This document shows, in pieces, positions 32,630 to 41,406 of a stretch of 64,000 bases of DNA. Origin of the DNA: Tautonia plasticadhaerens. GTDB taxonomy: Bacteria > Planctomycetota > Planctomycetia > Isosphaerales > Isosphaeraceae. The first letter of the stretch is position 1; every line of letters starts with the position of its first letter. The stretch lies in assembly GCF_007752535.1 (NCBI RefSeq), contig NZ_CP036426.1, positions 4,340,001-4,404,000 of the forward strand. The letters are read 5' to 3'. The translations under genes and the position numbers were made by a program. The notes under the pieces are model-generated. The model made no database searches and was not told where the DNA came from. It saw nothing but the letters and a program-made list of their open reading frames with translations.

Positions 32630-34225
32630 TCAGCGGATCCGGATGATCCGCCGGTCTTCATAGATCTTGCCGAACTGGTCGATCGTCCGGACCCGGATCG
32701 GGTAGGTGCCCGCCTCGGGGCCTACCGGGAGGGTACCGCGCCAGAGGTGGGGAGACTTGATCACGTCGGGGAGGCGCCGGCCCGGGGGAGGATTCTCTCC
32801 GGATTCCAGGTCCTTCATCCGTCGGTAGAAGGGGTCCTCGGCGGCGACGCGAGGCAGTCGCGTCCATTCCCCGTCGTCGCCGAACGCCAGTTCGACGACG
32901 GACTTGTCCGAGCCGTTGAAGACGTTGACCAGCACCTCGGTTTCGCCGGACTCGGAGGAGGAGATTTCCTCGGGGGCGAAGATGGTCATCTGGTGGTCTG
33001 CGGGGCGTCTGGCGGCCCGGAACTCGATGTCATAGGTCTGGCCGTCGAAGGTCAAGATCGAGTAGCCGTTAGGGGCGCCGTCTCTCATGGTGGTGTGGGG
33101 GATCCCCAATTCGTCGGGGGCGCCCCCCCACCAACTCCCGCATACGGTCACGTTGACGACGTGGTGGTGCGGTTGCTCGCCCCGGTAGCCGTCCTCCTCG
33201 CCGATGAAGAGGTGTTCGAGGTAGTGGGTGTGGGCCGAGACGGAGAGGGAGAAGGGGCGTTTCTCGATCAGCCGGTAGAGCTCGTGGCGGTCCTCGACGT
33301 CGACGAGCGGGATGTGCATCATCAGCACGACGAGCTGGTCCTCGGGGATCATGGCCAGGTCGTTGCGGATGAAGTCCATCTGCCGGTCGCCCAGGCCGCC
33401 CTTGTAGCGGCCCCGGCCCTCGCCCTCGGGGACGAACCAGGTGACGTCGTCGAGCACGAGGAAGTGGACCGGCCCGTGGTCGAAGGCGTAGTAGGAGGGG
33501 CCATAGATACGCTCGAAGGTCTCGTCGGAGTGCGCGTCGTCGGCCGCCTCGTAGTTCAGGTCGTGGTTGCCGATGACGTTGTACCAGGGGATGCCGATCA
33601 GCGCGATCGCCCGGTTCAGGGGTTCCATGACCGAGAGGTCGTCGAAGGCGATGTCCCCCAGGGTGACGCCGAAGGAGGCGTCGATCCCCTCGCCGAGGAT
33701 CGGCTCGATCACGTCGTGGGCGAAGTACTCGACCTCCTTGACGTCCCTCGGTTGCGGGTCGCCGAAGAACAGGGCCCGGAAGACCTCCGGCTCGGCCTGG
33801 GGGGAGAGCGCGAAGTCGACCGAGCCGGGCAAGGGGCCGGTCGGACCGACGCCGGGGAAGCGGGACTGGGGGGAGCCTTCCGGTTTGTGGACGTAGTAGA
33901 ACCGGGGCAAGTTGTCCCCGTTGACCGGGGTCATCCAGCCCCGCGGCTTGATCACGAAGAGGATGGTGTCGTCGTCGACGGGCAATTCGTATCGCCCCTC
34001 GGGGTCGGTGGCCACGATCTCCCGGCCGTTGGAGACCTTGACGCCGGGCACCCCCTCCTCGTCATCGTCCCGCTCGGCGTCTCGGTCTCGATCGTGGAAG
34101 ACGACGCCGGTGGCAGTCCTCGGCGTGTCCTGCCTCGGCGCGTCCTGTGCCGCAGTCGAGGCCTCGGAAGCGGGTGCCGCCAGGGCGAGCAGGACGGCCA
34201 TTCGGCCCAGTCGGATGCGAGTCAC
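32630..34225 (-). CDS. Secreted calcineurin-like phosphoesterase with N- and C-terminal beta domains
   Basis: A 531-residue exported metallophosphoesterase. The GTG at 34225 gives a basic-then-hydrophobic signal peptide (RIRLGRMAVLLALAAPASEA); ATG 34201 is the alternative. Residues ~38-140 form an SdrD-like N-terminal domain (VVFHDRDRDAERDDDEEGVPGVKVSNG). The metal centre is visible in order: GDPQ (Asp156), TLGD (Asp191), GNHD (219-222), MMHIPL and SAHTHYLEH. A C-terminal beta domain ends VRTIDQFGKIYEDRRIIRIR. Such proteins hydrolyse phosphoesters outside the cytoplasm; substrate unknown. It is divergent from the TetR gene across 207 bp, which hold the TetR promoter. Confidence 0.88.
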   Translation of the reverse strand: MTRIRLGRMAVLLALAAPASEASTAAQDAPRQDTPRTATGVVFHDRDRDAERDDDEEGVPGVKVSNGREIVATDPEGRYELPVDDDTILFVIKPRGWMTPVNGDNLPRFYYVHKPEGSPQSRFPGVGPTGPLPGSVDFALSPQAEPEVFRALFFGDPQPRDVKEVEYFAHDVIEPILGEGIDASFGVTLGDIAFDDLSVMEPLNRAIALIGIPWYNVIGNHDLNYEAADDAHSDETFERIYGPSYYAFDHGPVHFLVLDDVTWFVPEGEGRGRYKGGLGDRQMDFIRNDLAMIPEDQLVVLMMHIPLVDVEDRHELYRLIEKRPFSLSVSAHTHYLEHLFIGEEDGYRGEQPHHHVVNVTVCGSWWGGAPDELGIPHTTMRDGAPNGYSILTFDGQTYDIEFRAARRPADHQMTIFAPEEISSSESGETEVLVNVFNGSDKSVVELAFGDDGEWTRLPRVAAEDPFYRRMKDLESGENPPPGRRLPDVIKSPHLWRGTLPVGPEAGTYPIRVRTIDQFGKIYEDRRIIRIR

Positions 34226-34365
34226 GGTGTCTGCCTCTGGGTTACGTCGATTCCCCACGGGTCCTGCCGGTGGCCCCGGGCTCGATCCGGATGGTATCAC
34301 GAAGCGGTGAAGATCGGATGATCGGCCTCCCGGTCGTGCCGCCGGACCTCCGGTCGGCCCGGCCC

Positions 34366-34393
34366 TTGACGGACTAGACGACCGGTCTATTAT
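34366..34393 (+). promoter_or_regulatory. TetR promoter with embedded operator
   Basis: TTGACG (34366-34371) and TATTAT (34388-34393) spaced by 16 bp form a good sigma-70-type promoter for the TetR gene. Inside the spacer and reaching the -10 box lies TAGACGACCGGTCTA (34375-34389), an inverted repeat TAGAC-n5-GTCTA. A repressor bound there would block polymerase, so autoregulation is likely. A GC hairpin (34407-34421, GGGGGCC around one T) follows in the leader just before the ribosome site. Confidence 0.75.
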
Positions 34394-34432
34394 GAGGCCA
34401 GGGAACGGGGGCCTGGCCCCCGGGAGGGGACG

Positions 34433-35026
34433 ATGGGCGATCGGGAGAAAACCAGGGAGGCGTTGCTGGAGGTCGGACGTCGGGTCTTCCTCGAGAAGGG
34501 TTACAGTGGCGCCGGGCTGGACGCGGTGTTGAAGGCGGCCGGGGTGCCGAAAGGCTCGTTTTATTACTACTTCGGCAGCAAGGAAGACTTCGGCCTGGCG
34601 GTGGTCGACTCCTTCGTCGAGGAGTCGGACCGGGCGTTGGAGGCGGCGTTGGAGGATCGAGCGATCGAGCCCCTGGTCCGCCTGAGACGCTACTTCGAGG
34701 CGGCCGCCGAGCGGTTCGAGGGGGACCGATGCCGGAGCGGCTGCCTGGTGGGCAAGCTGAGCCAGGAGCTGGCCGAGCAGAGCGAGACGTTCCGCCGCCG
34801 GCTCTCGGAGGCGTTCGACGCCTGGACCGTCCGGGTCGCCTCCTGCCTGGAGGAAGCCAGGGGGCTGGGCGAGTTGCCCGCCGAGCTCGACGCCCGGGCC
34901 CTGGCCGAGCTGCTGACCGACGGCTGGCAGGGGTCGCTCCTGAGGGCCAAGACCCTCCAGAGCCCCCGGCCGCTGCGGATCTTCATCGACGTCATGTTCC
35001 GGACGGTCCTCCGGGGACCCGGCTGA
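34433..35026 (+). CDS. TetR/AcrR-family repressor
   Basis: A 197-residue regulator. Residues 5-60 are the TetR helix-turn-helix (EALLEVGRRVFLEKGYSGAGLDAVLKAAGVPKGSFYYYFGSKEDF). The ligand domain has the CRSGCLVGKLSQELAEQSETFRRRL block seen in AcuR/NemR-like repressors, where cysteines sense reactive electrophiles; two Cys (RCRSGCL) are present here. Start ATG 34433 after GGGAGGGG. The operator-bearing promoter at 34366 points to autoregulation, and the RND efflux pair 550 bp downstream on the same strand is the probable target. Confidence 0.9.
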   Translation: MGDREKTREALLEVGRRVFLEKGYSGAGLDAVLKAAGVPKGSFYYYFGSKEDFGLAVVDSFVEESDRALEAALEDRAIEPLVRLRRYFEAAAERFEGDRCRSGCLVGKLSQELAEQSETFRRRLSEAFDAWTVRVASCLEEARGLGELPAELDARALAELLTDGWQGSLLRAKTLQSPRPLRIFIDVMFRTVLRGPG

Positions 35027-35576
35027 TCCGGCCTTTCGGCGAGATGCCCGGTCGGGTCGGGTCCGAACTGAGTCATCGATTCGTCCTCGGAACCCCTCCG
35101 GATGGGCGATCCCGTTCGGCGTCCGCCCCTGGCGAGGGGCGGGTTCTTCCTGAGTGCAGGGCAGTGACCTCCCATGAGCGATCGAAATACGGGTTCGATG
35201 AAACCGATGGGATCGGTCGGCGTCGGGCCTCACCGCTCGACTCGGCCTCGTCCCGGCCGCGGTCCCTGGACCCGCCCCTCGTCCACGGAGGTCGCGGTCG
35301 CGACCGGGCCGAGGAGGTCCTGCGGGCCGGGACGGGCCGCCCTCCGCTCCTTCGGGATCCCGCTCCGTGCGAACCCTGGCCTCCCCGGGCGGCTCCGGAT
35401 CGGGGCGGCACCGAATGGGACCGGTCCTCGCACGGCCATCGGCGGCGACGAGCGGGCCGACATCGATTCCCCGGTGAGAGAACCGTCGTCGGTCGGGGGA
35501 TGACGGAGGCCGGCCGGGGCGGGGAGTCCGCACGGGGCCTCGGGAGAGATCAGGCGGGATCGAGGACCAGACGATC
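35027..35576. other. Spacer between TetR and efflux genes, with a hairpin
   Basis: About 550 bp. It contains a perfect 8-bp hairpin CCGCCCCT-GGCG-AGGGGCGG at 35123-35142, terminator-like for the TetR transcript but without a T-tract. I see no coding frame with family features and no second TAGAC-n5-GTCTA copy, so control of the efflux genes by the TetR protein through this spacer is not proven. Confidence 0.45.
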
Positions 35577-36818
35577 ATGAATTTCCGGGATCGAATCGCG
35601 TGGGCCGGGCTCGCCCTCGGCCTGTTGGCCGGGGTCGCCGGCTGCCGGGAAGCCGCGCCGTCACCGGCCATGCCGCCGCCCTCGGTGGTGGTGGCCGAGC
35701 CGATGGCACGCGACGTGACCGAGTGGGACTACTTCACGGGTCGGCTCCAGGCCGTTCAGGAGGTCGAGGTCCGGGCCCGGGTGGGGGGCTACCTCGACGA
35801 GATCCACTTCAAGGATGGGGACCTGGTGGACGAGGGGGAGTTGCTCTTCACGATCGACCCCCGCCCCTACGAGGCCACCCGGGATCAGGCACGGGCCCGA
35901 GTCGAGCAGGCGCAGGCGCAGCTGGAGCTGGCCCGTCGCGAGCAGAACCGGTCGGCCCAGCTCGTCCGCCGCAACGCCGAGACCCAGGAGGAGTACGACA
36001 TCAAGGCCAGCCAGGTCCGCCAGGCCGAGGCCGACGTCGCCGCGGCCGAGGCCGCCCTGGAGGCCGCCGAGCTGGACGTGGAGTTCTGCACGATCGAGGC
36101 CCCCGTCTCCGGCCGGATCGGCCGACACCTGATCACCGAGGGGAACCTCGTCAACGGCGAGGCCGGCCAGGCCACGATGCTGACGACCATCGTCTCCCTC
36201 GACCCGATCCACGTCTACTTCGACGCCAATGAGCGGGACTACCTCAAGTACGTCCGGCAGTCCCAGGAGGGCACCCGCCCCAGCTCCCGGGAGTTCGCCA
36301 CCCCGATCTCCGTCCAGCTCGCCGACGAGGAGGGCTTCCCCCACCCGGGCACGATGGACTTCGTCGACAACCGGGTCGATCAGTTCACGGGGACGATGCG
36401 GGGGAGGGCGATCCTCCCCAACCCGGAGGGCGTCCTGACCCCCGGCCTCTTCGCCAAGGTCCGGCTGCCGGGGAGCCCCCGCTATCGGGCGACCCTTCTG
36501 CCCGACGGGGCGATCGTGCGGGACCAGTCGCAGACCTTCGTCTTCCTCGTCTCCGACGAGGGCGAGGCCCGACGCCGACAGGTCGAGATCGGCCGGGCCG
36601 TGGCCGGGCTCCGGATCGTCAGAGACGGCGTCGGTCCGGAGGACCGGGTCATCATCGAGGGGATCCAGGCGGTCCGGGACGGCGTCGAGGTCAGGGCGGA
36701 GCCGGGGGCCATCGAGGTCGACGAGGAGCTCTGGGCCCGCGAGATGCCCGCCGAAGGGGGCTATCCCCCGAACGCCGGCGCCGTCGGCTTCGCCGCCGGC
36801 AGGAGGTACGCCCCGTGA
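35577..36818 (+). CDS. RND efflux membrane fusion protein (AcrA-type), lipoprotein
   Basis: A 413-residue periplasmic adaptor. Signal and lipobox AGVAGC with Cys23. The lipoyl/barrel-sandwich halves are VEVRARVGGYLDEIHFKDGDLVDEGELLFTIDPRPYE and EFCTIEAPVSGRIGRHLITEGNLV, flanking a coiled-coil hairpin (~105-175, rich in Ala/Glu/Gln/Arg). The beta-barrel and membrane-proximal domains follow (IHVYFDANERDYLKY; QTFVFLVSDEGEARRRQVEIGR). It bridges the RND pump and an outer-membrane channel. The stop overlaps the pump start as GTGA, so translation is coupled. Confidence 0.93.
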   Translation: MNFRDRIAWAGLALGLLAGVAGCREAAPSPAMPPPSVVVAEPMARDVTEWDYFTGRLQAVQEVEVRARVGGYLDEIHFKDGDLVDEGELLFTIDPRPYEATRDQARARVEQAQAQLELARREQNRSAQLVRRNAETQEEYDIKASQVRQAEADVAAAEAALEAAELDVEFCTIEAPVSGRIGRHLITEGNLVNGEAGQATMLTTIVSLDPIHVYFDANERDYLKYVRQSQEGTRPSSREFATPISVQLADEEGFPHPGTMDFVDNRVDQFTGTMRGRAILPNPEGVLTPGLFAKVRLPGSPRYRATLLPDGAIVRDQSQTFVFLVSDEGEARRRQVEIGRAVAGLRIVRDGVGPEDRVIIEGIQAVRDGVEVRAEPGAIEVDEELWAREMPAEGGYPPNAGAVGFAAGRRYAP

Positions 36819-39800
36819 GGTCGTTCGCGCACTTCTTCATCGACCGGCCGATCTTCGCCGCCGTCCTCTCGATCGTCATCACGATCGTCGGCGGCCTGGC
36901 GTTCGTGAGCCTGCCGGTGGCCCAGTACCCCGACGTCGCCCCGCCGACGGTAGTCGTCTCGGCCCAGTACCCCGGCGCCTCCCCCGACGTGATCGCCAGC
37001 ACGGTGGCGACGCCCCTGGAGCAGGAGGTCAACGGCGTCGAGGGCATGATGTACATGGAGTCGCAGTCGGCCAACGACGGCTCCATGACCCTGACCATCA
37101 CCTTCGAGCTGGGCACCGACCTCGACGTGGCCCAGGTGCTGGTGCAGAACCGGGTGGCCGTGGCCGAACCGAGGCTGCCGGAGGAGGTCCGTCGGATCGG
37201 GATCACCACCCGCAAGCAGTCTCCCGACCTCTTGCTCGTGGCCCACCTGACCTCCCCCGACGAGACCTATGACCAGCTCTACATCAGCAACTACGGCCTG
37301 CTCCGGGTCCGGGACGTGCTGGCCAGGGTCGAGGGCGTGGGGGACGTCCGGATCTTCGGCGCCCGCGAGTACAGCATCCGGGTCTGGCTCGACGCCGACA
37401 AGCTCGCGTCGCTGGGGATGACGGCCGGGCAGGTGGTCCAGGCCCTGCAATCCCAGAACGTCCAGGTCGCCGCGGGCGCCATCGGCCGATCGCCGATCGG
37501 GCCGGAGAACGAACTGCTCCTGCCGGTGAACACGCTCGGCCGCCTCACAGACCCCCAGCAGTTCGCCGACGTGATCGTCCGCACCGGGGAGGGAGGCCGC
37601 CTCGTCCGGGTGGGCGACGTGGCCCGGGTCGAGCTGGGGGCCTGGGACTACTCGGTCAACAGTTATTTGAATGAGGACCAGGCCGTCGCCGTGGTCGTCT
37701 TCCAGCAGCCGGGCTCCAACGCGGTCGAGACGGCCGAGAACGTCATCAAGGCCCTCGAATCGCTGTCGGCCGACTTCCCGCCGGGGCTGGTCCACCGGCT
37801 CATCTACAACCCGACCCAGTATATCCAGGACTCGATCGACGAGGTCTTCGAGACGCTCTTCATCGCCGCCGGCCTGGTGGCCCTGACCGTCCTGATCTTC
37901 CTCCAGAGCTGGCGGGCGACGATCATCCCGCTGGCGGCCATCCCCGTCTCGCTCGTGGGCACGTTCGCGGCGATGCAGGTGCTCGGGTTCTCCCTGAACA
38001 ACCTGTCGCTGTTCGGCCTGGTGCTGGCGATCGGCACGGTGGTCGACGACGCGATCGTGGTGGTCGAGAACGTGGAGCGGAACATCGACGACGGCCTCTC
38101 CCCCCGGGAGGCGACCCGGAGGTCGATGGACGAGATCAGCGGAGCGTTGATCGCCACCACGCTGGTCCTGATCGCCGTGTTCGTGCCCACCGCGTTCCTC
38201 TCGGGGATCAGCGGCCAGTTCTATCGGCAGTTCGCGCTGACGATCGCCGTCTCCGTCGCCATCTCGACCTTCGTCTCGCTCACGCTCAGCCCGGCCCTCT
38301 GCGCCCTGCTGCTGAAGCGGCGGGACGCCAGGCCGGACCCGTTCGACCGGCTCTGGAACCTGCTGCTCGGCTGGTTCTTCCGGGCGTTCAACTGGTCGCT
38401 CGACCGATCGACCGCCGCCTACGTCTTCCTGCTCAAGCGGGTGATCAGGGGTGCCGCCCTGGCGCTGATCCTCTACGTCGGCCTGATGGTCGCCACCGGC
38501 TACGGGTTCCGGTCGGTGCCGGCGGGGTTCATCCCGGCCCAGGACCAGGGCTACCTGATCGTCGCCGCCCAGCTGCCCGACGGCGCCTCCCTCTCCCGGA
38601 CGGACGAGGTCACGCGTCGGATCGTCTTCCTGGCCCGAGACACCAAGGGGGTGGGCGGGGCCGTGGCCTTCGCCGGCTTCTCCGGGGCCACCCGGGTGAA
38701 CAGCTCCAACGCGGCGGCCGTCTTCGTCACGCTCGACCCGTTCCCCAAGCGGATCGGTGAGGGCGTGGAGCACGACGCGATCCTCGGCGAGCTTCGGGGC
38801 AAGATGGCCTCGATCGCCGGGGCCCAGGTGTTCGTCATCCCGCCTCCCCCCGTCCGGGGCCTCGGCACCGGAGGAGGGTTCAAGATGATGGTCCAGGACC
38901 GATCCGGCCTCGGCTTCGACGCCCTGCAGGGCGCGACCACCGAGCTGGCGATGGCCGCCAACCAGGTCCCCGGCCTGGTCCAGGTCTTCTCCACCTTCCG
39001 GGCCGCCACCCCCCAAATCTTCGCCGACATCGACCGGACCAAGGTCCGGATGCTCGACGTCCCCCTGGAGCGGGTCTTCGAGGCCTTGCAGGTCTTCCTC
39101 GGATCCGTCTACGTCAATGATTTCAACCTGCTCGGCCGCACCTACCGGGTGGCCGCCCAGGCCGACGTCGATTTCCGGAACGAGGCCGAGGACATCGGTC
39201 GGCTCCGGGTGCTCAGCGCCTCGGGGGCCCCGGTGCCGCTCGGGTCGCTCGTCGAGCTGGAGGAGATCACGGCCCCGGACCGGGTGATCCGCTACAACCT
39301 CTACCCCGCCGCAGACCTCTCCGGCGACACGCTGCCCGGCTACAGCACCGGCCAGTCGCTCCAGGCCATGGAGCGGCTCGCGGCCGAGGTCCTGCCCCGG
39401 GGCATCTCGTACGAGTGGACCGACATCGCCTTCCAGGAGCAGCGGCAGACGGACACGGCCCTGTATATCTTCCCGCTCTGCGTGCTGTTCGTCTTCCTCG
39501 TCCTGGCGGCCCAGTACGAGAGCCTGAACCTGCCGCTGGCGATCATCCTGATCGTGCCGATGTGCCTGCTGTCGGGCATCGCCGGGGTGGCCCTGCGGGG
39601 GATGGACAACAACCTGCTCACGCAGATCGGCTTCGTCGTGCTCATGGGCCTGGCGAGCAAGAATGCGATCCTGATCGTCGAGTTCGCCAAGGCCAAGCAG
39701 GACGAGGGGCTCGACCGCGTCTCGGCCGCGCTGGAGGCCAGTCGGCTCCGGCTCCGGCCGATCCTGATGACCTCCTTCTCGTTCGTCCTGGGCGTGATCC

Positions 39801-40003
39801 CGCTGCTGGTCGCCAAGGGTGCCGGGGCCGAGATGCGGCAGGCCCTCGGCACGGTCGTCTTCTACGGCATGCTCGGCGTGACGTTCTTCGGCCTGTTCTT
39901 CACCCCGGTCTTCTACGTCGTGCTCCGTCGCCTCGCCGAGGGCAGGCGGGCGGCAGCGAAGCCGGCGGAGGAGCCCGAGCCGGAGGCGGCCACGGTCGCC
40001 TGA
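36815..40003 (+). CDS. RND multidrug efflux pump, HAE1 family (AcrB-type)
   Basis: A full-length 1062-residue inner-membrane pump beginning at GTG 36815, overlapping the adaptor gene by 4 bp. N-terminal MRSFAHFFIDRPIFAAVLSIVITIVGGLAFVSLPVAQYP is the HAE1 signature. Twelve membrane helices in two repeats flank two large periplasmic loops. The proton-relay Asp pair is visible in GTVVDDAIVVVENVERN. The second repeat ends LRLRPILMTSFSFVLGVIPLLVAKGAGAEMRQALGTVVF. Substrates are probably hydrophobic drugs or toxic organics. No outer-membrane channel gene lies nearby, so a TolC homologue elsewhere must be shared. Confidence 0.95.
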   Translation: MRSFAHFFIDRPIFAAVLSIVITIVGGLAFVSLPVAQYPDVAPPTVVVSAQYPGASPDVIASTVATPLEQEVNGVEGMMYMESQSANDGSMTLTITFELGTDLDVAQVLVQNRVAVAEPRLPEEVRRIGITTRKQSPDLLLVAHLTSPDETYDQLYISNYGLLRVRDVLARVEGVGDVRIFGAREYSIRVWLDADKLASLGMTAGQVVQALQSQNVQVAAGAIGRSPIGPENELLLPVNTLGRLTDPQQFADVIVRTGEGGRLVRVGDVARVELGAWDYSVNSYLNEDQAVAVVVFQQPGSNAVETAENVIKALESLSADFPPGLVHRLIYNPTQYIQDSIDEVFETLFIAAGLVALTVLIFLQSWRATIIPLAAIPVSLVGTFAAMQVLGFSLNNLSLFGLVLAIGTVVDDAIVVVENVERNIDDGLSPREATRRSMDEISGALIATTLVLIAVFVPTAFLSGISGQFYRQFALTIAVSVAISTFVSLTLSPALCALLLKRRDARPDPFDRLWNLLLGWFFRAFNWSLDRSTAAYVFLLKRVIRGAALALILYVGLMVATGYGFRSVPAGFIPAQDQGYLIVAAQLPDGASLSRTDEVTRRIVFLARDTKGVGGAVAFAGFSGATRVNSSNAAAVFVTLDPFPKRIGEGVEHDAILGELRGKMASIAGAQVFVIPPPPVRGLGTGGGFKMMVQDRSGLGFDALQGATTELAMAANQVPGLVQVFSTFRAATPQIFADIDRTKVRMLDVPLERVFEALQVFLGSVYVNDFNLLGRTYRVAAQADVDFRNEAEDIGRLRVLSASGAPVPLGSLVELEEITAPDRVIRYNLYPAADLSGDTLPGYSTGQSLQAMERLAAEVLPRGISYEWTDIAFQEQRQTDTALYIFPLCVLFVFLVLAAQYESLNLPLAIILIVPMCLLSGIAGVALRGMDNNLLTQIGFVVLMGLASKNAILIVEFAKAKQDEGLDRVSAALEASRLRLRPILMTSFSFVLGVIPLLVAKGAGAEMRQALGTVVFYGMLGVTFFGLFFTPVFYVVLRRLAEGRRAAAKPAEEPEPEAATVA

Positions 40004-40205
40004 TCGCGGCGGCGTCCCACATCGGCGCCGGATCCCGGGCGGGCCTCCCCGAGGAATAGGGACGGGGTGGCCCGCCCCCGTTCGTGAGCGCCGGTGGCCC
40101 CGTGCGAAGGAGGGGCGGGGCCGCTATGCTCGGGGGATTGGATCGTCGGCCCCGGGCAGGGACTCGCTCGCCCGGCCTCGATCGACTCGGGCAGGAGACC
40201 GGACG

Positions 40206-41381
40206 ATGTCCACCCCCCTGATCGCACCGGCGGCGATGTTCCTGCTGGGCGCCGTGGCCCTGGTGCGGGGGCCGGTCGGCGACGATCGCCCCAGGGCCCG
40301 GGAGCTCGGCGTCCGGCCGGGAGTATTCCCGACCGGCCCGCTCAACGCGATCACCGACGTGCCCGGCGTCCGCGTCGGCCAGGTGACGCTGATCGAGGGG
40401 GACGACGTCCGGACTGGCGTCACCGCGATCCTGCCCCACGGCGGGGACCTCTTCCGGGAGAAGGTGCCGGGCGCCGTCTTCGTCGGCAACGCCTTCGGCA
40501 AGCTCGCAGGGTCGACCCAGGTGCGGGAACTGGGGACGATCGAGACGCCGATCATCCTCACCAACACGCTCTCCGTCGGCACGGCCGTCGGGGCGGTCGT
40601 CCGGTATACCCTCGACCGGCCGGGCAACGACGACGTGCGGTCGGTCAACGCCCTGGTCGGCGAGACCAATGACGGCGGCCTGAACGACATCCGGGGCGGT
40701 CACGTCTCGGTGGGGCACGTCCTCGACGCGATCCGGAACGCCTCGGCGGGACCGGTCGCAGAGGGGAGCGTCGGCGCCGGGACCGGCTGCGAGGCGTTCG
40801 GCTGGAAGGGGGGGATCGGGACCTCGTCCCGGGTGCTCCCGGACCGGCTCGGCGGCTGGAAGCTCGGGGTGTTGGTCCAGGCGAATTTCGGCGGAGTCTT
40901 AACGATTGGCGGCACGCCGGTCGGCCAGGAACTCGGCCGATACGCCTACAAGGACGCGGTGGGGCAGGGGGAGGGGACCGACCGCTCCGGGGACGGATCG
41001 TGCATGGTCGTCGTCGCCACCGACGCCCCGATCGACGCCCGGGACCTGGAACGACTGGCCGCCCGGGGCATCTTCGGCCTCGCCCGCACCGGTTCCTCGT
41101 TCAGTCACGGCAGCGGGGATTTCGCCATCGCCTTCTCCACGGCCCCCGGGCTCCGCGTCCGGCACGGGGATTCGGCCGTCCGATCCCGGGAGATCCTCCC
41201 CTCGGATGCCGCCTCCCCGCTGTTCCAGGCCGCGCTCGAGGCGACCGAGGAGGCGGTCGAGAACGCGATCCTCCGGGCCTCCACCACCACCGGCAACGGC
41301 CGGACGGTCGAGGGGATCCCGATCGACCGCGTCCGCCAGATCCTCCGGGCGCGTGGGATCACCGAAGATCGGCACCCCTGA
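40206..41381 (+). CDS. DmpA/P1-family (S58) peptidase
   Basis: A 391-residue member of the L-aminopeptidase D-Ala-esterase/amidase family (DmpA). Signature blocks: GPLNAITDVPGVRVGQVTL, ETPIILTNTLSVGTAVGAVV, NDGGLNDIRGGHVSVGHVLDAI, and the autocleavage site SGDGSCMVVVAT with Gly264-Ser265; Ser265 becomes the N-terminal nucleophile after self-processing. A hydrophobic stretch at 5-22 could act as signal peptide, so export is possible. These enzymes cleave N-terminal residues of small peptides. The aldo/keto reductase follows after 25 bp, probably in the same operon. Confidence 0.9.
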   Translation: MSTPLIAPAAMFLLGAVALVRGPVGDDRPRARELGVRPGVFPTGPLNAITDVPGVRVGQVTLIEGDDVRTGVTAILPHGGDLFREKVPGAVFVGNAFGKLAGSTQVRELGTIETPIILTNTLSVGTAVGAVVRYTLDRPGNDDVRSVNALVGETNDGGLNDIRGGHVSVGHVLDAIRNASAGPVAEGSVGAGTGCEAFGWKGGIGTSSRVLPDRLGGWKLGVLVQANFGGVLTIGGTPVGQELGRYAYKDAVGQGEGTDRSGDGSCMVVVATDAPIDARDLERLAARGIFGLARTGSSFSHGSGDFAIAFSTAPGLRVRHGDSAVRSREILPSDAASPLFQAALEATEEAVENAILRASTTTGNGRTVEGIPIDRVRQILRARGITEDRHP

Positions 41382-41406
41382 ATCATCCATACTGGAGGAC
41401 ACCATC

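Noticed and set aside
35174-35503. 109-codon plus-strand frame in the TetR-efflux spacer
   Set aside because: Pro/Arg/Gly-rich product without family features, overlapped by similar frames on both strands.
36761-39016. 751-codon minus-strand frame opposite the RND pump
   Set aside because: The RND pump is unmistakable over its full length; the antisense product is Asp/Gly/Arg/His-rich with no fold signature.
40050-40090. GC-rich stem (ACGGGG/CCCCGT) after the RND pump considered as terminator
   Set aside because: Only about six pairs and no T-tract; such stems are common by chance in this GC-rich sequence.
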